Assembly: GCA_017430965.1 (NCBI GenBank)
Contig: JAFRLX010000135.1
Span: 1-48,328, forward strand
DNA from: Clostridia bacterium
GTDB taxonomy: Bacteria; Bacillota; Clostridia; Oscillospirales; Acutalibacteraceae
Direction: 5' to 3'
Length of the DNA: 48,328 nt
Part shown: in pieces, positions 8,420 to 17,933 of the stretch
How the letters are laid out: every line of letters begins with the position of its first letter
Position numbering within the stretch: the first letter of the stretch is position 1
The notes under the pieces: model-generated
Seen by the model: the letters and a program-made list of their open reading frames with translations, nothing else
The model's database searches: none
Told to the model about the DNA's origin: nothing
Position numbers and translations under genes: made by a program

Positions 8420-9322
8420 TTATTCCAAAATTTTAACTTCTCGTTCCAAGCCGACACCAAATTGCTTTTTTACTGTTTCATTCACACTTTCACACAGTGC
8501 CAGCACATCCGCACAGGTGGCGCCGCCCAGGTTCACCACAAAGCCCGCATGCTTTTCGCTGACAGCTGCACCGCCGACACGCGCGCCTTTTAAGCCGGCA
8601 TCCTCAATAAGCTTGCCGGCAAAATACCCCTCGGGGCGCTTAAAGGTGCTGCCCGCCGAAGGATATTCGAGCGGCTGCTTTGCCTTGCGCCTGCCGTAAA
8701 GTTCATCCATTTTCGCTTTAATGGCAGCTTTGTCGCCCTTTTGCAACTGCATCCGCAAGCCGGTAATCACCGCGCCATTGTCGCAGTAGGCGGAATGGCG
8801 GTAGCTCAATTTCAGCGCATCGCCGCCGAGCGCACCGGGCTGCAGCGCGCTGTCAATATGCGTGCACTCATACAGCACATCCTTCATCTCGCCGCCGTAG
8901 GCGCCGGCATTCATATATGCCGCACCGCCGGCACTGCCGGGAATGCCGTAAGCAAATTCCAAACCGGTCAGGGCATGCTCCAAAGCAAAGTTACAAACCT
9001 TCATCAGGTTTGCGCCCGCTTCGCACCAAATGATATCTTCGCCGATAAGCTTCATTTTCCCGAAGGCGCTGCCCAGATGAATGACAACACCCTCAAAGCC
9101 TTCATCGCGCACCAGCAGGTTACTGCCGTTGCCGATAACGGCATAATGCAACCCCAAGGCTTTGCACTCTTTTAGAATCTTTAAAAGGTTCTCTTCGCTG
9201 TTCGGCTCAATAAATGCGCGCGCATTGCCGCCGAGCTTAAAAGAGATGTGTTTTTTCATCGGCTCATTCTCGACTGCTTCACAGCCGAGAGAGCGCGCAA
9301 AATCGCAAATTTTCAAATACAT
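8420..9322 (-). CDS. murB: UDP-N-acetylenolpyruvoylglucosamine reductase
   Basis: Reduces UDP-GlcNAc-enolpyruvate to UDP-N-acetylmuramate using NADPH and FAD, an early step of peptidoglycan synthesis. The 300-residue protein shows the FAD-binding VIGNGSNLLV segment, the GIPGSAGGAAYMNAGAYG motif, and the YPSAGSTFKRP segment typical of type II (Gram-positive) MurB. A longer open frame reaches 9493, but its extra 57 residues overlap the glucokinase gene and resemble no MurB; the ATG at 9322 gives the expected length. Only 4 bases separate it from the glucokinase stop and the ribosome binding site is weak, so coupling is likely. Confidence 0.95.
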   Translation of the reverse strand: MYLKICDFARSLGCEAVENEPMKKHISFKLGGNARAFIEPNSEENLLKILKECKALGLHYAVIGNGSNLLVRDEGFEGVVIHLGSAFGKMKLIGEDIIWCEAGANLMKVCNFALEHALTGLEFAYGIPGSAGGAAYMNAGAYGGEMKDVLYECTHIDSALQPGALGGDALKLSYRHSAYCDNGAVITGLRMQLQKGDKAAIKAKMDELYGRRKAKQPLEYPSAGSTFKRPEGYFAGKLIEDAGLKGARVGGAAVSEKHAGFVVNLGGATCADVLALCESVNETVKKQFGVGLEREVKILE

Positions 9323-9326
9323 AGTC

Positions 9327-10283
9327 TTAACCGTTCTTGTTGAGTAATGCAGCACCGATAATACCGGCATCGTTACCGAGCTCCGCGAGCTTAATGACAG
9401 TTTGCATTTCCTCACTGTTGTCGCGGGTATAGCTCTGCTCGGCAATGTAGCGCTTAACCGGTTCCAGAAGCGCATCGCCCTCGTGGCTGACACCGCCGCC
9501 GATACAAATCACTTCCGGTTGGAGCATGTTAATCAAATTCACCACGCCGGTGGCAATGTATTTGGCATAGTTTTCACACAGTTCGGCGCACTGCTTAGAG
9601 CCTGCTCTGGCTGCCGCATAAGCAACCTTGGCGTTGATTTCGCCCTCTTTTTCAATCGCGCGCTGCAAAATCGGGTCATCCCCTTTTTCGCTCAGCTCCT
9701 TGGTCATGCGAATGAGCGCTGTGGCGCTGGCATAGCTTTCCCAGCAGCCGCTTCTGCCGCAGTTGCAGCTTTCGCCGTCCATATGAATGACCATGTGCCC
9801 GATTTCACCGGCAGCACCGTTGAAACCGACCAATAATTTTTCATCAATAATAATGCCGCCGCCGACGCCCGTGCCGAGGGTCACGGCAATCATATCGCGC
9901 GCGAACTTGCCGGCGCCCGCAATGTACTCGCCGTAGGCGGCACAGTTGGCATCGTTACCCACAAACGCCATTTTACCGAAACGCTCCTCGAGGATTTCCT
10001 TTGCCTTTACATTGTGGAAAAAGAGGTTTGCGGAATAGGTAATCACACCGGTTTCCGGCTCCACGGCACCCGGTGTGCCGAGCCCGACATATTCCACATC
10101 CTTCATGCTCAAACCCGCTTGGTCAAGCGCATCCAGCGCCGCTGCATACATATCTTCAAAAATGTTTTCCGCGGGGCGGGGAATGTTGGTCTTTCTCTCT
10201 GCTTTACCGACAATATTATTGTCCTTATCCACAACACCTACAACAATGTTTGTGCCACCTAAATCAATTCCGATATTATACAT
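9327..10283 (-). CDS. glcK: ROK family glucokinase
   Basis: Phosphorylates glucose to glucose 6-phosphate with ATP. The 318-residue protein begins with the phosphate-binding IGIDLGGTNIVVG segment (residues 4-16) and carries the ROK zinc motif CNCGRSGCWE, with the sugar-binding GEIGHMVIH just ahead of it. Its start codon overlaps the end of hprK by 8 bases; a GAGG about 9 bases upstream of the ATG can serve as the ribosome binding site. Placement between hprK and murB connects sugar entry, catabolite control and wall synthesis. ROK proteins also include fructokinases and N-acetylmannosamine kinases, so the substrate is probable rather than certain. Confidence 0.9.
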   Translation of the reverse strand: MYNIGIDLGGTNIVVGVVDKDNNIVGKAERKTNIPRPAENIFEDMYAAALDALDQAGLSMKDVEYVGLGTPGAVEPETGVITYSANLFFHNVKAKEILEERFGKMAFVGNDANCAAYGEYIAGAGKFARDMIAVTLGTGVGGGIIIDEKLLVGFNGAAGEIGHMVIHMDGESCNCGRSGCWESYASATALIRMTKELSEKGDDPILQRAIEKEGEINAKVAYAAARAGSKQCAELCENYAKYIATGVVNLINMLQPEVICIGGGVSHEGDALLEPVKRYIAEQSYTRDNSEEMQTVIKLAELGNDAGIIGAALLNKNG

Positions 10284-11214
10284 CTCCCGTTGCCTCGCTT
10301 TCTAATTTATTCATTAATACTTCCGCGGCATTGTAGCCGTACTTTTTCAATCTGTTGTTTCTGGCGGCAACCTCCACAATCGTTGCCACATTTCTGCCGG
10401 GCTTCACCGGCACGGTTAAAAACGGTATTTTCACCCCTAAGAAATCCATTTTTTCTTCATCAAGCCCCAAAACATTGTAGGCTTTATCGGGGTCCCAATT
10501 CTCCAATTTAATTACCATGTGGATTTTTTGGCGGATTTTGACCGCACCGATACCGAACAGGGTTTTGGCATCGATAATGCCTATGCCGCGCACTTCAATA
10601 AAATGCCTGATATTGGCAGGTCCCATACCGGAAAGGGTTTTCTTGTTGATTTTGCGGATTTCCACCAAATCATCGGCAATCAGGCGATGCCCGCGGCTGA
10701 GCAGCTCAAGGGCAACTTCACTCTTACCCACGCCGCTGTCTCCGACAATGAGCACACCTTCACCGTAGACCTCAACAAGCTCGCCGTGCTGCACATAAAT
10801 CGGTGCCAACTGCTCGGATAAAAAGTAGGAAGCCGAAGAGGTTGCCAGCGAGGTGGTGTCGTTCGTTCTTAACACTGCCACCTTGTACTTTTCGGCAAGC
10901 TCCATCAAGTCCGAAAACGGCTCCTGACTCCTGGTCAAAATCACGGCAGGCGGCTGGGCGCTGAGCAGAATTTCAATTGCCTTTCTTCTCCCCTCCTCGC
11001 CCATGGAGTCAATATAACTGCGCTCCATATGGCCGATAAACTGGATGCGCTTGTTGTCAAAAAACTCGGTATAGCCCGAAAACATTAAGCTCGGTCGGTT
11101 GACATTGGGGGAATCAATTAAAATTTCCTCCGCCGGCTTTGGCAAGTACAGCACCTCATAGTGCTCTTTATAAATCAGCCGCTCTAAGCTGATGGTCCTG
11201 TTTTCTTCCTTCAT
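10276..11214 (-). CDS. hprK: HPr kinase/phosphorylase
   Basis: Phosphorylates Ser46 of HPr and reverses this, setting carbon catabolite repression in Firmicutes. The 312-residue protein has the Walker A motif GDSGVGKS (158-165), the His-Gly pair at 143-144 in the catalytic loop, and the family signature around EVRGIGIIDAKTLFGIGAV. First gene of the block running to dnaE; its promoter contains a TTAACTNAGTTAA-like site between the -35 and -10 boxes. No HPr gene is in the window. Confidence 0.95.
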   Translation of the reverse strand: MKEENRTISLERLIYKEHYEVLYLPKPAEEILIDSPNVNRPSLMFSGYTEFFDNKRIQFIGHMERSYIDSMGEEGRRKAIEILLSAQPPAVILTRSQEPFSDLMELAEKYKVAVLRTNDTTSLATSSASYFLSEQLAPIYVQHGELVEVYGEGVLIVGDSGVGKSEVALELLSRGHRLIADDLVEIRKINKKTLSGMGPANIRHFIEVRGIGIIDAKTLFGIGAVKIRQKIHMVIKLENWDPDKAYNVLGLDEEKMDFLGVKIPFLTVPVKPGRNVATIVEVAARNNRLKKYGYNAAEVLMNKLESEATGDV

Positions 11215-11263
11215 AGATACCTCTTTCTCGGCACAGCCGGGATGTTAGAATTATACATAAAAC

Positions 11264-11292
11264 ATTATATATAAAATCAGTTAAATATTCAA
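11264..11292 (-). promoter_or_regulatory. hprK promoter with embedded candidate operator
   Basis: On the minus strand TTGAAT (11287-11292) and TATAAT (11264-11269) are 17 bases apart. The spacer overlaps TAAAATCAGTTAA (11272-11284 on the plus strand), an 11 of 13 match to the palindrome TTAACTNAGTTAA. Confidence 0.55.
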
Positions 11293-11353
11293 TACCTAAT
11301 TATACCTAATTGTAATTGGAATAGGACAAAAACACGCAAAAAGCATAAAAAAA

Positions 11354-11383
11354 CACCTGTAAAGCTTCTAAACTTTACAGGTG
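11354..11383 (-). terminator. Terminator of the aminotransferase gene
   Basis: CACCTGTAAAG (11354-11364) pairs with CTTTACAGGTG (11373-11383). On the minus strand the 11-bp stem is followed by seven T residues. Confidence 0.85.
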
Positions 11384-11407
11384 AAAGGTGAAATACTTTA
11401 CATTTGT

Positions 11408-12601
11408 TTAACGCTGCGGGTATTCGCTTTTAACAAAGCGTTCAAGCGCTTCCAAACTCCGTTGTACCTTCTCGGTATCAATGCAATACGCCATGCGGAA
11501 ATACCCCTTCACTCCAAAGGAATCGGAGGGAACCAGAATCAAGTTGTACTTGGTCGCTTTGTCGCAAAATGCATTGGCATCCTCCTCCAGCGCCTTCGGG
11601 AAAATGTAAAAGGTGCCGCCCGGGCGAATTACCTCAAAGCCGAGCTCTACGAGTTTGTCATACAGCAGATTCATATTGGTTTCATACACACTTAAATCGC
11701 TTGTGGTATACAGGCACTCCGCCACTGCCTGCTGCACGGAGGAGGCGGGGCAGTTGTGCCCGATGCCGCGGCTGATTTGCCCGCAGATAACAGCGATAAT
11801 GTCTGCATCGACCGCCTTGGGATTAACCGCCACATAGCCGATTCTTTCTCCGGGTAACGACAGACTTTTTGAAAAAGAGTAGCAGGTCAAAGTGTTGTCA
11901 TAATACTTGGCAATATAGGGAATTTCTTTCTTATCAAAACAAATCTCTCTGTAGGGTTCATCGGAAAGAATAAAAATTTCGTGCCCGTATTCCTTCTGCT
12001 TGGCGCGCAGGTAATCGGTCAAACGCACAATGGTCTGCTCCGAATACGCAATCCCCGAAGGGTTATTGGGGGTATTGATGAGAATTGCCTGCACATTTTC
12101 AGTCATCATCGCATCGAAAGCTTCAAAGTTAATTTCAAAGTTTTCGGTGTTGGCGGGCACAACTTTTAAATTGGCGCCCGTGCGGTTAATATACTGCATA
12201 TATTCGGGGAAAAACGGCGCAAAGGTAATCACCTCATCCCCCGGCTTGGTCACACACCGCGCCGCGTGGGCAATCGCACCGGCAGCGCCGCTGGTCATGA
12301 ATATGTGTTTGGTTTCATACGGCACACCGAAGCGCTTCTTCAAGCTCTCCGCCACCTTGCGGCGCACCTCGGTGTTCCCGAGAGAGGGGCTGTAGCCGTG
12401 CAGCGGCATGGACTCCGACTCTTTATGTAACTTAATAATGGTTTCATTATAAATATCCGCTACCGGCACACTGGGATTGCCCAAAGAAAAATCGAACACA
12501 TTTTCATAGCCGATTTTTTCACCGAGTGCCGTAGCAAACTCACTCAGCTCGCGGATTTTGGATTTTCCGCTGAGCATCGATTTAAAATCTTGATTAATCA
12601 T
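11408..12601 (-). CDS. PLP-dependent aminotransferase, class I/II
   Basis: Pyridoxal-phosphate enzyme of the aspartate aminotransferase fold, 397 residues. Visible motifs: NTPNNPSG (176-183), SDEPYR (213-218) with the PLP-binding Asp, SFSKSLSLPGER with the Schiff-base Lys245, and the C-terminal substrate Arg segment FRMAYCID. The family includes aspartate, aromatic and broad-range amino acid transaminases; the substrate cannot be fixed from sequence alone. Strong AGGAGG 5 bases upstream of the ATG, a clear promoter and a clear terminator make this a single-gene unit, divergent from the serine hydrolase. Confidence 0.88.
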   Translation of the reverse strand: MINQDFKSMLSGKSKIRELSEFATALGEKIGYENVFDFSLGNPSVPVADIYNETIIKLHKESESMPLHGYSPSLGNTEVRRKVAESLKKRFGVPYETKHIFMTSGAAGAIAHAARCVTKPGDEVITFAPFFPEYMQYINRTGANLKVVPANTENFEINFEAFDAMMTENVQAILINTPNNPSGIAYSEQTIVRLTDYLRAKQKEYGHEIFILSDEPYREICFDKKEIPYIAKYYDNTLTCYSFSKSLSLPGERIGYVAVNPKAVDADIIAVICGQISRGIGHNCPASSVQQAVAECLYTTSDLSVYETNMNLLYDKLVELGFEVIRPGGTFYIFPKALEEDANAFCDKATKYNLILVPSDSFGVKGYFRMAYCIDTEKVQRSLEALERFVKSEYPQR

Positions 12602-12649
12602 AGCTCCTCCTTCAACAAATAAGGATTTGACACCGCCAAATCTTTATTT

Positions 12650-12678
12650 ATCTTACCAACTTCCTTTGCATATGTCAA
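12650..12678 (-). promoter_or_regulatory. Aminotransferase promoter
   Basis: Minus-strand TTGACA (12673-12678) and TAAGAT (12650-12655), spacer 17 bases. Confidence 0.7.
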
Positions 12679-12720
12679 CCTGTCGCAAAAATAACGACAT
12701 ATCATAATGGGTTTATTTAA

Positions 12721-12733
12721 TTTACTTAGTTAA
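12721..12733. promoter_or_regulatory. Candidate operator between divergent genes
   Basis: TTTACTTAGTTAA fits TTAACTNAGTTAA with one mismatch outside the centre. It lies between the -35 boxes of the divergent aminotransferase and serine hydrolase promoters, where one bound protein could affect both. Confidence 0.35.
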
Positions 12734-12747
12734 ATAATAGAAAAGTA

Positions 12748-12775
12748 TTAACATATTAGATTTTTGTGTTATAAT
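12748..12775 (+). promoter_or_regulatory. Promoter of the serine hydrolase gene
   Basis: TTAACA (12748-12753) and TATAAT (12770-12775) with a 16-base spacer, about 35 bases before the start codon. Confidence 0.7.
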
Positions 12776-12810
12776 TAATTTGAAGACTTATATATTTAAG
12801 GAGAAAAACC

Positions 12811-14403
12811 ATGTCAAAAGATTTATCCATCCCCCGCGCTTCCACTCCGGAAGAGGTGGAAGTAGATTCCAAAGTCATTCAGGAATTTCTTGATGAATGT
12901 ACCAAACAAAACAAAGAATTGCACTCTATAATGGTTCTGCGCCACGGCAAGGTTGCCTGCGAAGTGTACAGAGAACCGTTTAACAAAAACAGTGTGCACA
13001 TGATGTACTCATTCTCCAAGAGTGTCACCTCCGTGGCAGTCGGTTTCGCAATTGAAGAAGGTTACTTCTCCCTCGAGACCAAATTCCTCGACATTTTTCC
13101 CGAATTCAGAAACCAGAAGAAACCCGATGCCTATTTGGAAGAGCTGTCCGTAGAGCACCTGTTGACCATGACCGGCGGCAAGGGCGTGAGCGTTATTTCG
13201 AGCAAATCCAAAGACTCTTGGCTCAAAAACTTTGTCAATTCCGATTGGTATGCAGAGCCCGGCACCCAGTTTATGTATATTAATGAATGTATGTATGTGC
13301 TGTGCTGCATCATTGTCAAAACCACCGGCATGAGCGTGACCGAATTCTTAACGCCCAGACTGTGGAACCCGCTCGGCATCGAAGTCCCCTACTGGGAAAC
13401 CGACCCGAGAGGCATTGAAGTCGGCGGCTGGGGCTTAATGCTCAAGACAGAAGATGCTGCCAAGTTCACCCTCTGCATGCAGCAGGGCGGCAAATACTTA
13501 GACAAGCAGGTCATCCCCGCTTGGTGGGTAAAAGAAGCCAGCAAAAAACAGGTGGAAACCGCTTCGAGCACAGAAAAACCCGATTCCCGCGTCGGTTACG
13601 GCTACTGCTTCTGGCGCTGTGCCGGTTATGAGAACGCTTTTAGAGCCGACGGTATGTATTCTCAATACGGCATTGTGTTTGAAGATTTGGATGCCTGCGT
13701 GGTTACCACTGCCGGCGAAGTCAACACCCAGCAGATGAAAACCTTTATGTGGGAATACTTCCCCAAGGCATTCCAAGCCGAGAAATATGACCCGAAAGAA
13801 ACGGTTGCACTCTCCATCAAGCCTTACGAAAAATTACCGGCTTCCGACAGAAGCCCGCTGGAAGAAAAAATCGAATGCCAGCGTATTCGTTTTTCCAAGC
13901 CCGTGCTGCTCAATGTGGCAGGTTTCCCCGTCAGCGCCGTGACAATGCCCGCGCTGTATATGGAAAAAGACAGAGCCGGCAATATCAATAATGTATCGTT
14001 TAAATTTTATGAGAACGACGGTGTGATGCTTTGGACCGAGGGCAACGAGGTCAATTCCGTTTACTTTGGTTTGGATGGCGATTACCGCTGGGATTACATG
14101 AAAATCGGCGGTGTCAAATATGAAACCTGCTCGATGGCAATTTGGAAAACCGACCATATTTTGGAAATCCACATCAGAGCGCTGGCAACTGTCAGCGAGC
14201 GTGTGCTCACCTTCACCTTTGATGACAAGAACCGCGTGCAGCTCAAACCCTCCTCCCTGCCCTCCAACCAGGGAATGGTTGACCAGCTCACCGGCAATAT
14301 CAAAGATGTGGTCGCCAACGAAACTTTAAGAAAAACACTGATGAAATTCTTACCGAAGATTATGGATGTCGTCGACTCCAAGCACTACGGTATTGTAACC
14401 TGA
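12811..14403 (+). CDS. Beta-lactamase-like serine hydrolase
   Basis: Member of the class C beta-lactamase / esterase / 6-aminohexanoate-dimer hydrolase superfamily. The N-terminal 330 or so residues form the catalytic domain: the nucleophile motif SxxK is Ser67-Phe-Ser-Lys70 and the YxN motif is Tyr156-Ile-Asn158. The KTG-like strand is altered (RADGMYSQYG), as is common in non-lactamase members. Residues from about 350 to 530 form an extra domain of beta character with no catalytic motif I recognise. There is no signal peptide, so the protein is probably cytosolic. AAGGAG sits 8 bases before the ATG. The gene ends in a strong hairpin. Substrate unknown; esterase or amidase activity is an inference from family. 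Confidence 0.85.
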   Translation: MSKDLSIPRASTPEEVEVDSKVIQEFLDECTKQNKELHSIMVLRHGKVACEVYREPFNKNSVHMMYSFSKSVTSVAVGFAIEEGYFSLETKFLDIFPEFRNQKKPDAYLEELSVEHLLTMTGGKGVSVISSKSKDSWLKNFVNSDWYAEPGTQFMYINECMYVLCCIIVKTTGMSVTEFLTPRLWNPLGIEVPYWETDPRGIEVGGWGLMLKTEDAAKFTLCMQQGGKYLDKQVIPAWWVKEASKKQVETASSTEKPDSRVGYGYCFWRCAGYENAFRADGMYSQYGIVFEDLDACVVTTAGEVNTQQMKTFMWEYFPKAFQAEKYDPKETVALSIKPYEKLPASDRSPLEEKIECQRIRFSKPVLLNVAGFPVSAVTMPALYMEKDRAGNINNVSFKFYENDGVMLWTEGNEVNSVYFGLDGDYRWDYMKIGGVKYETCSMAIWKTDHILEIHIRALATVSERVLTFTFDDKNRVQLKPSSLPSNQGMVDQLTGNIKDVVANETLRKTLMKFLPKIMDVVDSKHYGIVT

Positions 14404-14415
14404 TTTGAATCATAT

Positions 14416-14450
14416 TCCCTTTTCACCCGCAAACTGCGGGTGAAAAGGGA
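14416..14450 (+). terminator. Strong hairpin after the serine hydrolase
   Basis: TCCCTTTTCACCCGCA (14416-14431) pairs perfectly with 14435-14450 around AAC. No T run follows, so it may stabilise the mRNA end or end transcription only partly; the next gene starts 30 bases downstream. Confidence 0.5.
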
Positions 14451-14479
14451 GTTCACCCCGCCAATATATGTGAGGTACA

Positions 14480-16726
14480 ATGATGAAACGATTTTTAAGT
14501 CTGCTCTTATCTGTGATACTTATTTTTAGTACTGCTGCTGTTGCACTGGATGCGCATGCGGCAAGCCTCAGCACGGTCCAGATTCAGGGAAAATACCACC
14601 AATCGCAGGCAAGAGCACTCTTAAAAAAGGTCAACGCTCTCCGCACCGGCAACAATCGCAAAGATGCTTGGGCATGGAATTACAATAACACCAGAAAGAT
14701 TGAATACAAAAATCTTACCAACTTTACCTATGACTATGAGTTGGAGCAAATCGCCATGCAGAGAGCCGCGGAAATTGCGGTTTACTACGGTGCCGAGCAG
14801 GATAGCGTTACCGGTCAGCAATACCATAAGCGCCCCAACGACACCTACTGGAATTCGGCACACACGCGCTACAACGAAGCAAGCGGCTATTCTATCGGTG
14901 AAAACCTCTTTGTCGCTGTCAACTGTGATGCGCCGGAGAGTATGGAGCGTGCCTTTGAAGCCTGGCTGGAGGCCGACAAAAACTATGACGGTCAATGGCA
15001 CCGCAGAAATATGTTAAGCGTTCCCTACAGCTTTGTTTCTACCGCCTATGCCTGCTTTGAAATTAAAGGTATTTTCTACTGGGTAGGCTTATTCAGGAGT
15101 GCCAACATTAACCCCACTCCCACAACTGTCAGCAGTGCCGAACAATATGTCGGTGTGCAGCTGAGTGACAAGTTTGTCAAATCTTTCACACTGAGTGATA
15201 CGGCTACCTCCCTGACTTTAGGTGTGGGCGAAACAGCGGATATTGTACCCACAGGACATTTGGTTACCCTCAATCACCTGATTACACTTATCGATAGTAC
15301 GGGAAAAGAAGTGCCCTATCCGACCATTTTGAGGGTGACACCGAAGTTGACTACTTCCGACCCGACCGTGTTGCAAATTACCGGCAACCAAATCCGCGCG
15401 CTCAAGGCGGGCACGGCAACAGTAACCGCCACCCTGTTTTCCGCCTCCCTGCGCTACACGGTGGAGGTTCAGCCGAGCGACCTGTCCCCCGCCACCATCA
15501 CTTTAGACCAATCTACCGATACTTACATCTATACCGGCAACCCCATTCTCCCGCAAATTCAATCGGTGAAACTTGGCAACCACACCATTCCGGCAAGCGA
15601 ATATACTGTCACTTATTCCGATAATGTGGGGCCCGGCACCGGGTACCTCACCATTGTCGGCAAGAACAACTATACCGGCTTTGCCACCAAATCCTTTAAA
15701 ATTGTCAAGAAAGAAGATTGCCAGCACCACGCAGTCTATGATGCTCCTGTTGCAGCAAGTTGTATTGTGCGCGGAAAGAGCGCCGGCACCCACTGCGACA
15801 TTTGCGGCAAAGTGCTCACCCCGCAGGAGGATTACGGTTACGGTGAACACATTATCATCTATGACCCGAAGATAGAGCCCACTTGTATTCAGGAAGGCTT
15901 TTCGCAAGGTGCGCACTGTGCACTCTGCGGCGCGGTAACACAGCGCCCGGTCAGCCTCGGCTACGGTGAACACAAATCGGTGAAAGACCCTGCCGTGAAG
16001 CCCACCTGTGAAACAGCAGGCAAAACAGAAGGCTCTCATTGCTCCATTTGCAACGCTGTGTTCACCAAGCAAACAGCTATTCCCGCTTTAGGGCACTCAT
16101 GGTCTGCCAACAAGCTGCAAAAGGCAACACTGAATGCAAACGGCAAAATCTACCGCAGCTGCACGCATAGCGGTTGCAAAAAGACAAAGACCATAAAAGT
16201 TATTTACCGCCCGAAAGATTTCTCACTCTTTGCCACCAACTTTATCTACAACGGCAAGGTGCAGCGCCCGAAGTTTGTTGTGAAGGGTGCGGATAACAAA
16301 ACCATTTCCGCTGCCAATTTTGCCTACAGTATTCCCGCTTCTAAGAATGTGGGTGTATACAAAATTGTCATTAAGTTTAAAGGCTATTACAGCGGCACCA
16401 AATATTTGTACTACTATATTCGCCCGAAAAATGTTGCCGCGTTTACACTCGCCTCTACCTCTAAGGGGTTTAAAGTCAAGTGGACCACCCAAAAGGTGCA
16501 GACGAAGGGGTACCAAATCCAATATTCGCTCTATCCCGATTTCCGCTCGGCAAAAACCATTACTTTAAAAAATAACCGCTACACCGCCGCGGGCATTGGC
16601 AAGCTGGCGGGCGGCAAAAGATACTATGTCAGAATAAGAACCTACCAAACGGTGAAATCCGAAGGCAAGGCAGTCAATGTGTTCTCCTTCTGGTCCGGCA
16701 AAAGAGCCGTTATAACAAAGAAATAA
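14480..16726 (+). CDS. Secreted CAP-domain protein with Cys-rich repeats and fibronectin-like C terminus
   Basis: A 748-residue exported protein. Residues 1-28 are a signal peptide ending near DAHA. Residues about 45-200 form a CAP (SCP/PR-1) domain, with the GENLF and HRRNMLS segments typical of it. A BIG2-type Ig-like domain follows (about 235-335), ending in IRALKAGTATVTATL, then a MBG/YDG-like beta domain ending in KNNYTGFATKSFKI. Next come three repeats of a Cys-x8-11-Cys-x2-Cys unit, each beginning near GEH or AAS and likely binding zinc or forming disulfides. The C terminus has another beta domain and a fibronectin III-like end. No LPXTG sorting signal is visible, so it is probably released or wall-bound through its domains. 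Two ATG codons are adjacent; the second (14483) is better spaced from GAGGT. Role unknown. Confidence 0.82.
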   Translation: MMKRFLSLLLSVILIFSTAAVALDAHAASLSTVQIQGKYHQSQARALLKKVNALRTGNNRKDAWAWNYNNTRKIEYKNLTNFTYDYELEQIAMQRAAEIAVYYGAEQDSVTGQQYHKRPNDTYWNSAHTRYNEASGYSIGENLFVAVNCDAPESMERAFEAWLEADKNYDGQWHRRNMLSVPYSFVSTAYACFEIKGIFYWVGLFRSANINPTPTTVSSAEQYVGVQLSDKFVKSFTLSDTATSLTLGVGETADIVPTGHLVTLNHLITLIDSTGKEVPYPTILRVTPKLTTSDPTVLQITGNQIRALKAGTATVTATLFSASLRYTVEVQPSDLSPATITLDQSTDTYIYTGNPILPQIQSVKLGNHTIPASEYTVTYSDNVGPGTGYLTIVGKNNYTGFATKSFKIVKKEDCQHHAVYDAPVAASCIVRGKSAGTHCDICGKVLTPQEDYGYGEHIIIYDPKIEPTCIQEGFSQGAHCALCGAVTQRPVSLGYGEHKSVKDPAVKPTCETAGKTEGSHCSICNAVFTKQTAIPALGHSWSANKLQKATLNANGKIYRSCTHSGCKKTKTIKVIYRPKDFSLFATNFIYNGKVQRPKFVVKGADNKTISAANFAYSIPASKNVGVYKIVIKFKGYYSGTKYLYYYIRPKNVAAFTLASTSKGFKVKWTTQKVQTKGYQIQYSLYPDFRSAKTITLKNNRYTAAGIGKLAGGKRYYVRIRTYQTVKSEGKAVNVFSFWSGKRAVITKK

Positions 16727-16749
16727 ATCATAAGGATTGGAGTATAGCT

Positions 16750-17808
16750 ATGTTTGAACAATATCTCTCAGACAAAAGATTACCGATTCCCACACCCGAA
16801 AAGGTGGTGGATGAAAACGGCAAGGTAGCCTTTGGCACCTTTGATAAAGAGTTCAAGGTGATGAACTTTTTAGATGCCGACAAGCCCTCTCTGCTTCCGA
16901 ATGCACTCAATAAATACAAGCTGACCCTTTGGGAAGCGGTTGAGGTCAATTTTGATGAGGTTACCCTGCTCACTGCCGTGTGCGACATGGGCCTTTTCGG
17001 CACTGCCTTAACACTGCTGTATGACAAAAAGAGCGGCAAGGTAATTTCTTGGGCACCTATTCTCAAAAAGGGCGAATATGCCATTTCCGAAAACTTATTG
17101 GATGGCGCCAAGAGCATTGCCGACAGCGTGAATGACAAAATCACTTTTGTAAACAATTTTCAGGACGGCAGAGCCGATGTTTACGGTCAGGCTAATGGCA
17201 AGAACGGTGTGATTGCCTACAATGTGAAGCTCACCCGCGTTTCCGAGCCGAGCGTTGTCGTTATCCCCTTCGGCAAAAACAGACCGCTGTATTCCCAAAA
17301 GGATTTGTTTAAAGTTGAAGGATTTGTGGAGGTCAACGGCAAGCGTTACGAAGCAAACGAAAACACTGCCGCTGTTATTGATGACCACAGAGGCTACTAT
17401 CCCTATAAAGCTCACTATGATTGGGTTTCCACAATGGGCACCGCGGAGATTGACGGTAAAAAGCAATACTTCGGCTTCAACTTAACCCGCAATCAATCCA
17501 TCAATCAAGATGACTACAATGAAAATCTGATTTGGTTTGAAGGCTCCTCCACACGCTTAACCCCTGTCAAATTCGAGCACATTGCAGGAGACCCGTTTAA
17601 GTGGTATATCTACGATGAGCACGGCATGGTTAAAGTGTATTTTGACATTACCGATGAACACTTAATGCGCGTTCCCGCCGGCTTAATTGACATCAATTAC
17701 CATGTAGATTTCGGCACCTTGCGCGGCTACATTTGCAAGCCGGACGGCACCAAGATTGTGCTTGACGGCATGACCGGTATCGGAGAAGATAAATCATTGA
17801 GAATATGA
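16750..17808 (+). CDS. DUF2804 domain protein
   Basis: A 352-residue protein that resembles the DUF2804 family, whose members have a lipocalin-like double beta-domain architecture and no established function. There is no signal peptide and no membrane segment. Family-like features are the RGYYPYKAHYDWV stretch and the following GFNLTRNQSINQDDYNENL segment, rich in aromatic and acidic residues. It begins 23 bases after the CAP-protein gene with a GGAG 7 bases ahead of the ATG, and ends just before a hairpin terminator. Binding of a hydrophobic or lipid-like ligand is an inference from the fold only. Confidence 0.65.
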   Translation: MFEQYLSDKRLPIPTPEKVVDENGKVAFGTFDKEFKVMNFLDADKPSLLPNALNKYKLTLWEAVEVNFDEVTLLTAVCDMGLFGTALTLLYDKKSGKVISWAPILKKGEYAISENLLDGAKSIADSVNDKITFVNNFQDGRADVYGQANGKNGVIAYNVKLTRVSEPSVVVIPFGKNRPLYSQKDLFKVEGFVEVNGKRYEANENTAAVIDDHRGYYPYKAHYDWVSTMGTAEIDGKKQYFGFNLTRNQSINQDDYNENLIWFEGSSTRLTPVKFEHIAGDPFKWYIYDEHGMVKVYFDITDEHLMRVPAGLIDINYHVDFGTLRGYICKPDGTKIVLDGMTGIGEDKSLRI

Positions 17809-17813
17809 CAAGT

Positions 17814-17840
17814 AAAAGGGGCTGCAAATGCAGCCCTTTT
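17814..17840 (+). terminator. Terminator of the DUF2804 gene
   Basis: AAAAGGGGCTGCA and TGCAGCCCTTTT form a 12-bp stem with one bulged G, ending in TTTT, six bases after the stop codon. Confidence 0.75.
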
Positions 17841-17933
17841 CAATTCGGAATGAAAGGTAGCAACGCAAAGCGCTGCATAAAAAATTGCCGCTTTGCGGCA
17901 CTACTGAAAACTGAACACTGAACCCTGTACACT

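Noticed and set aside
9323-9493. N-terminal extension of MurB
   Set aside because: The extra 57 residues overlap the glucokinase gene, are Ser/Thr/Arg-rich and do not match MurB; 9322 gives normal length.
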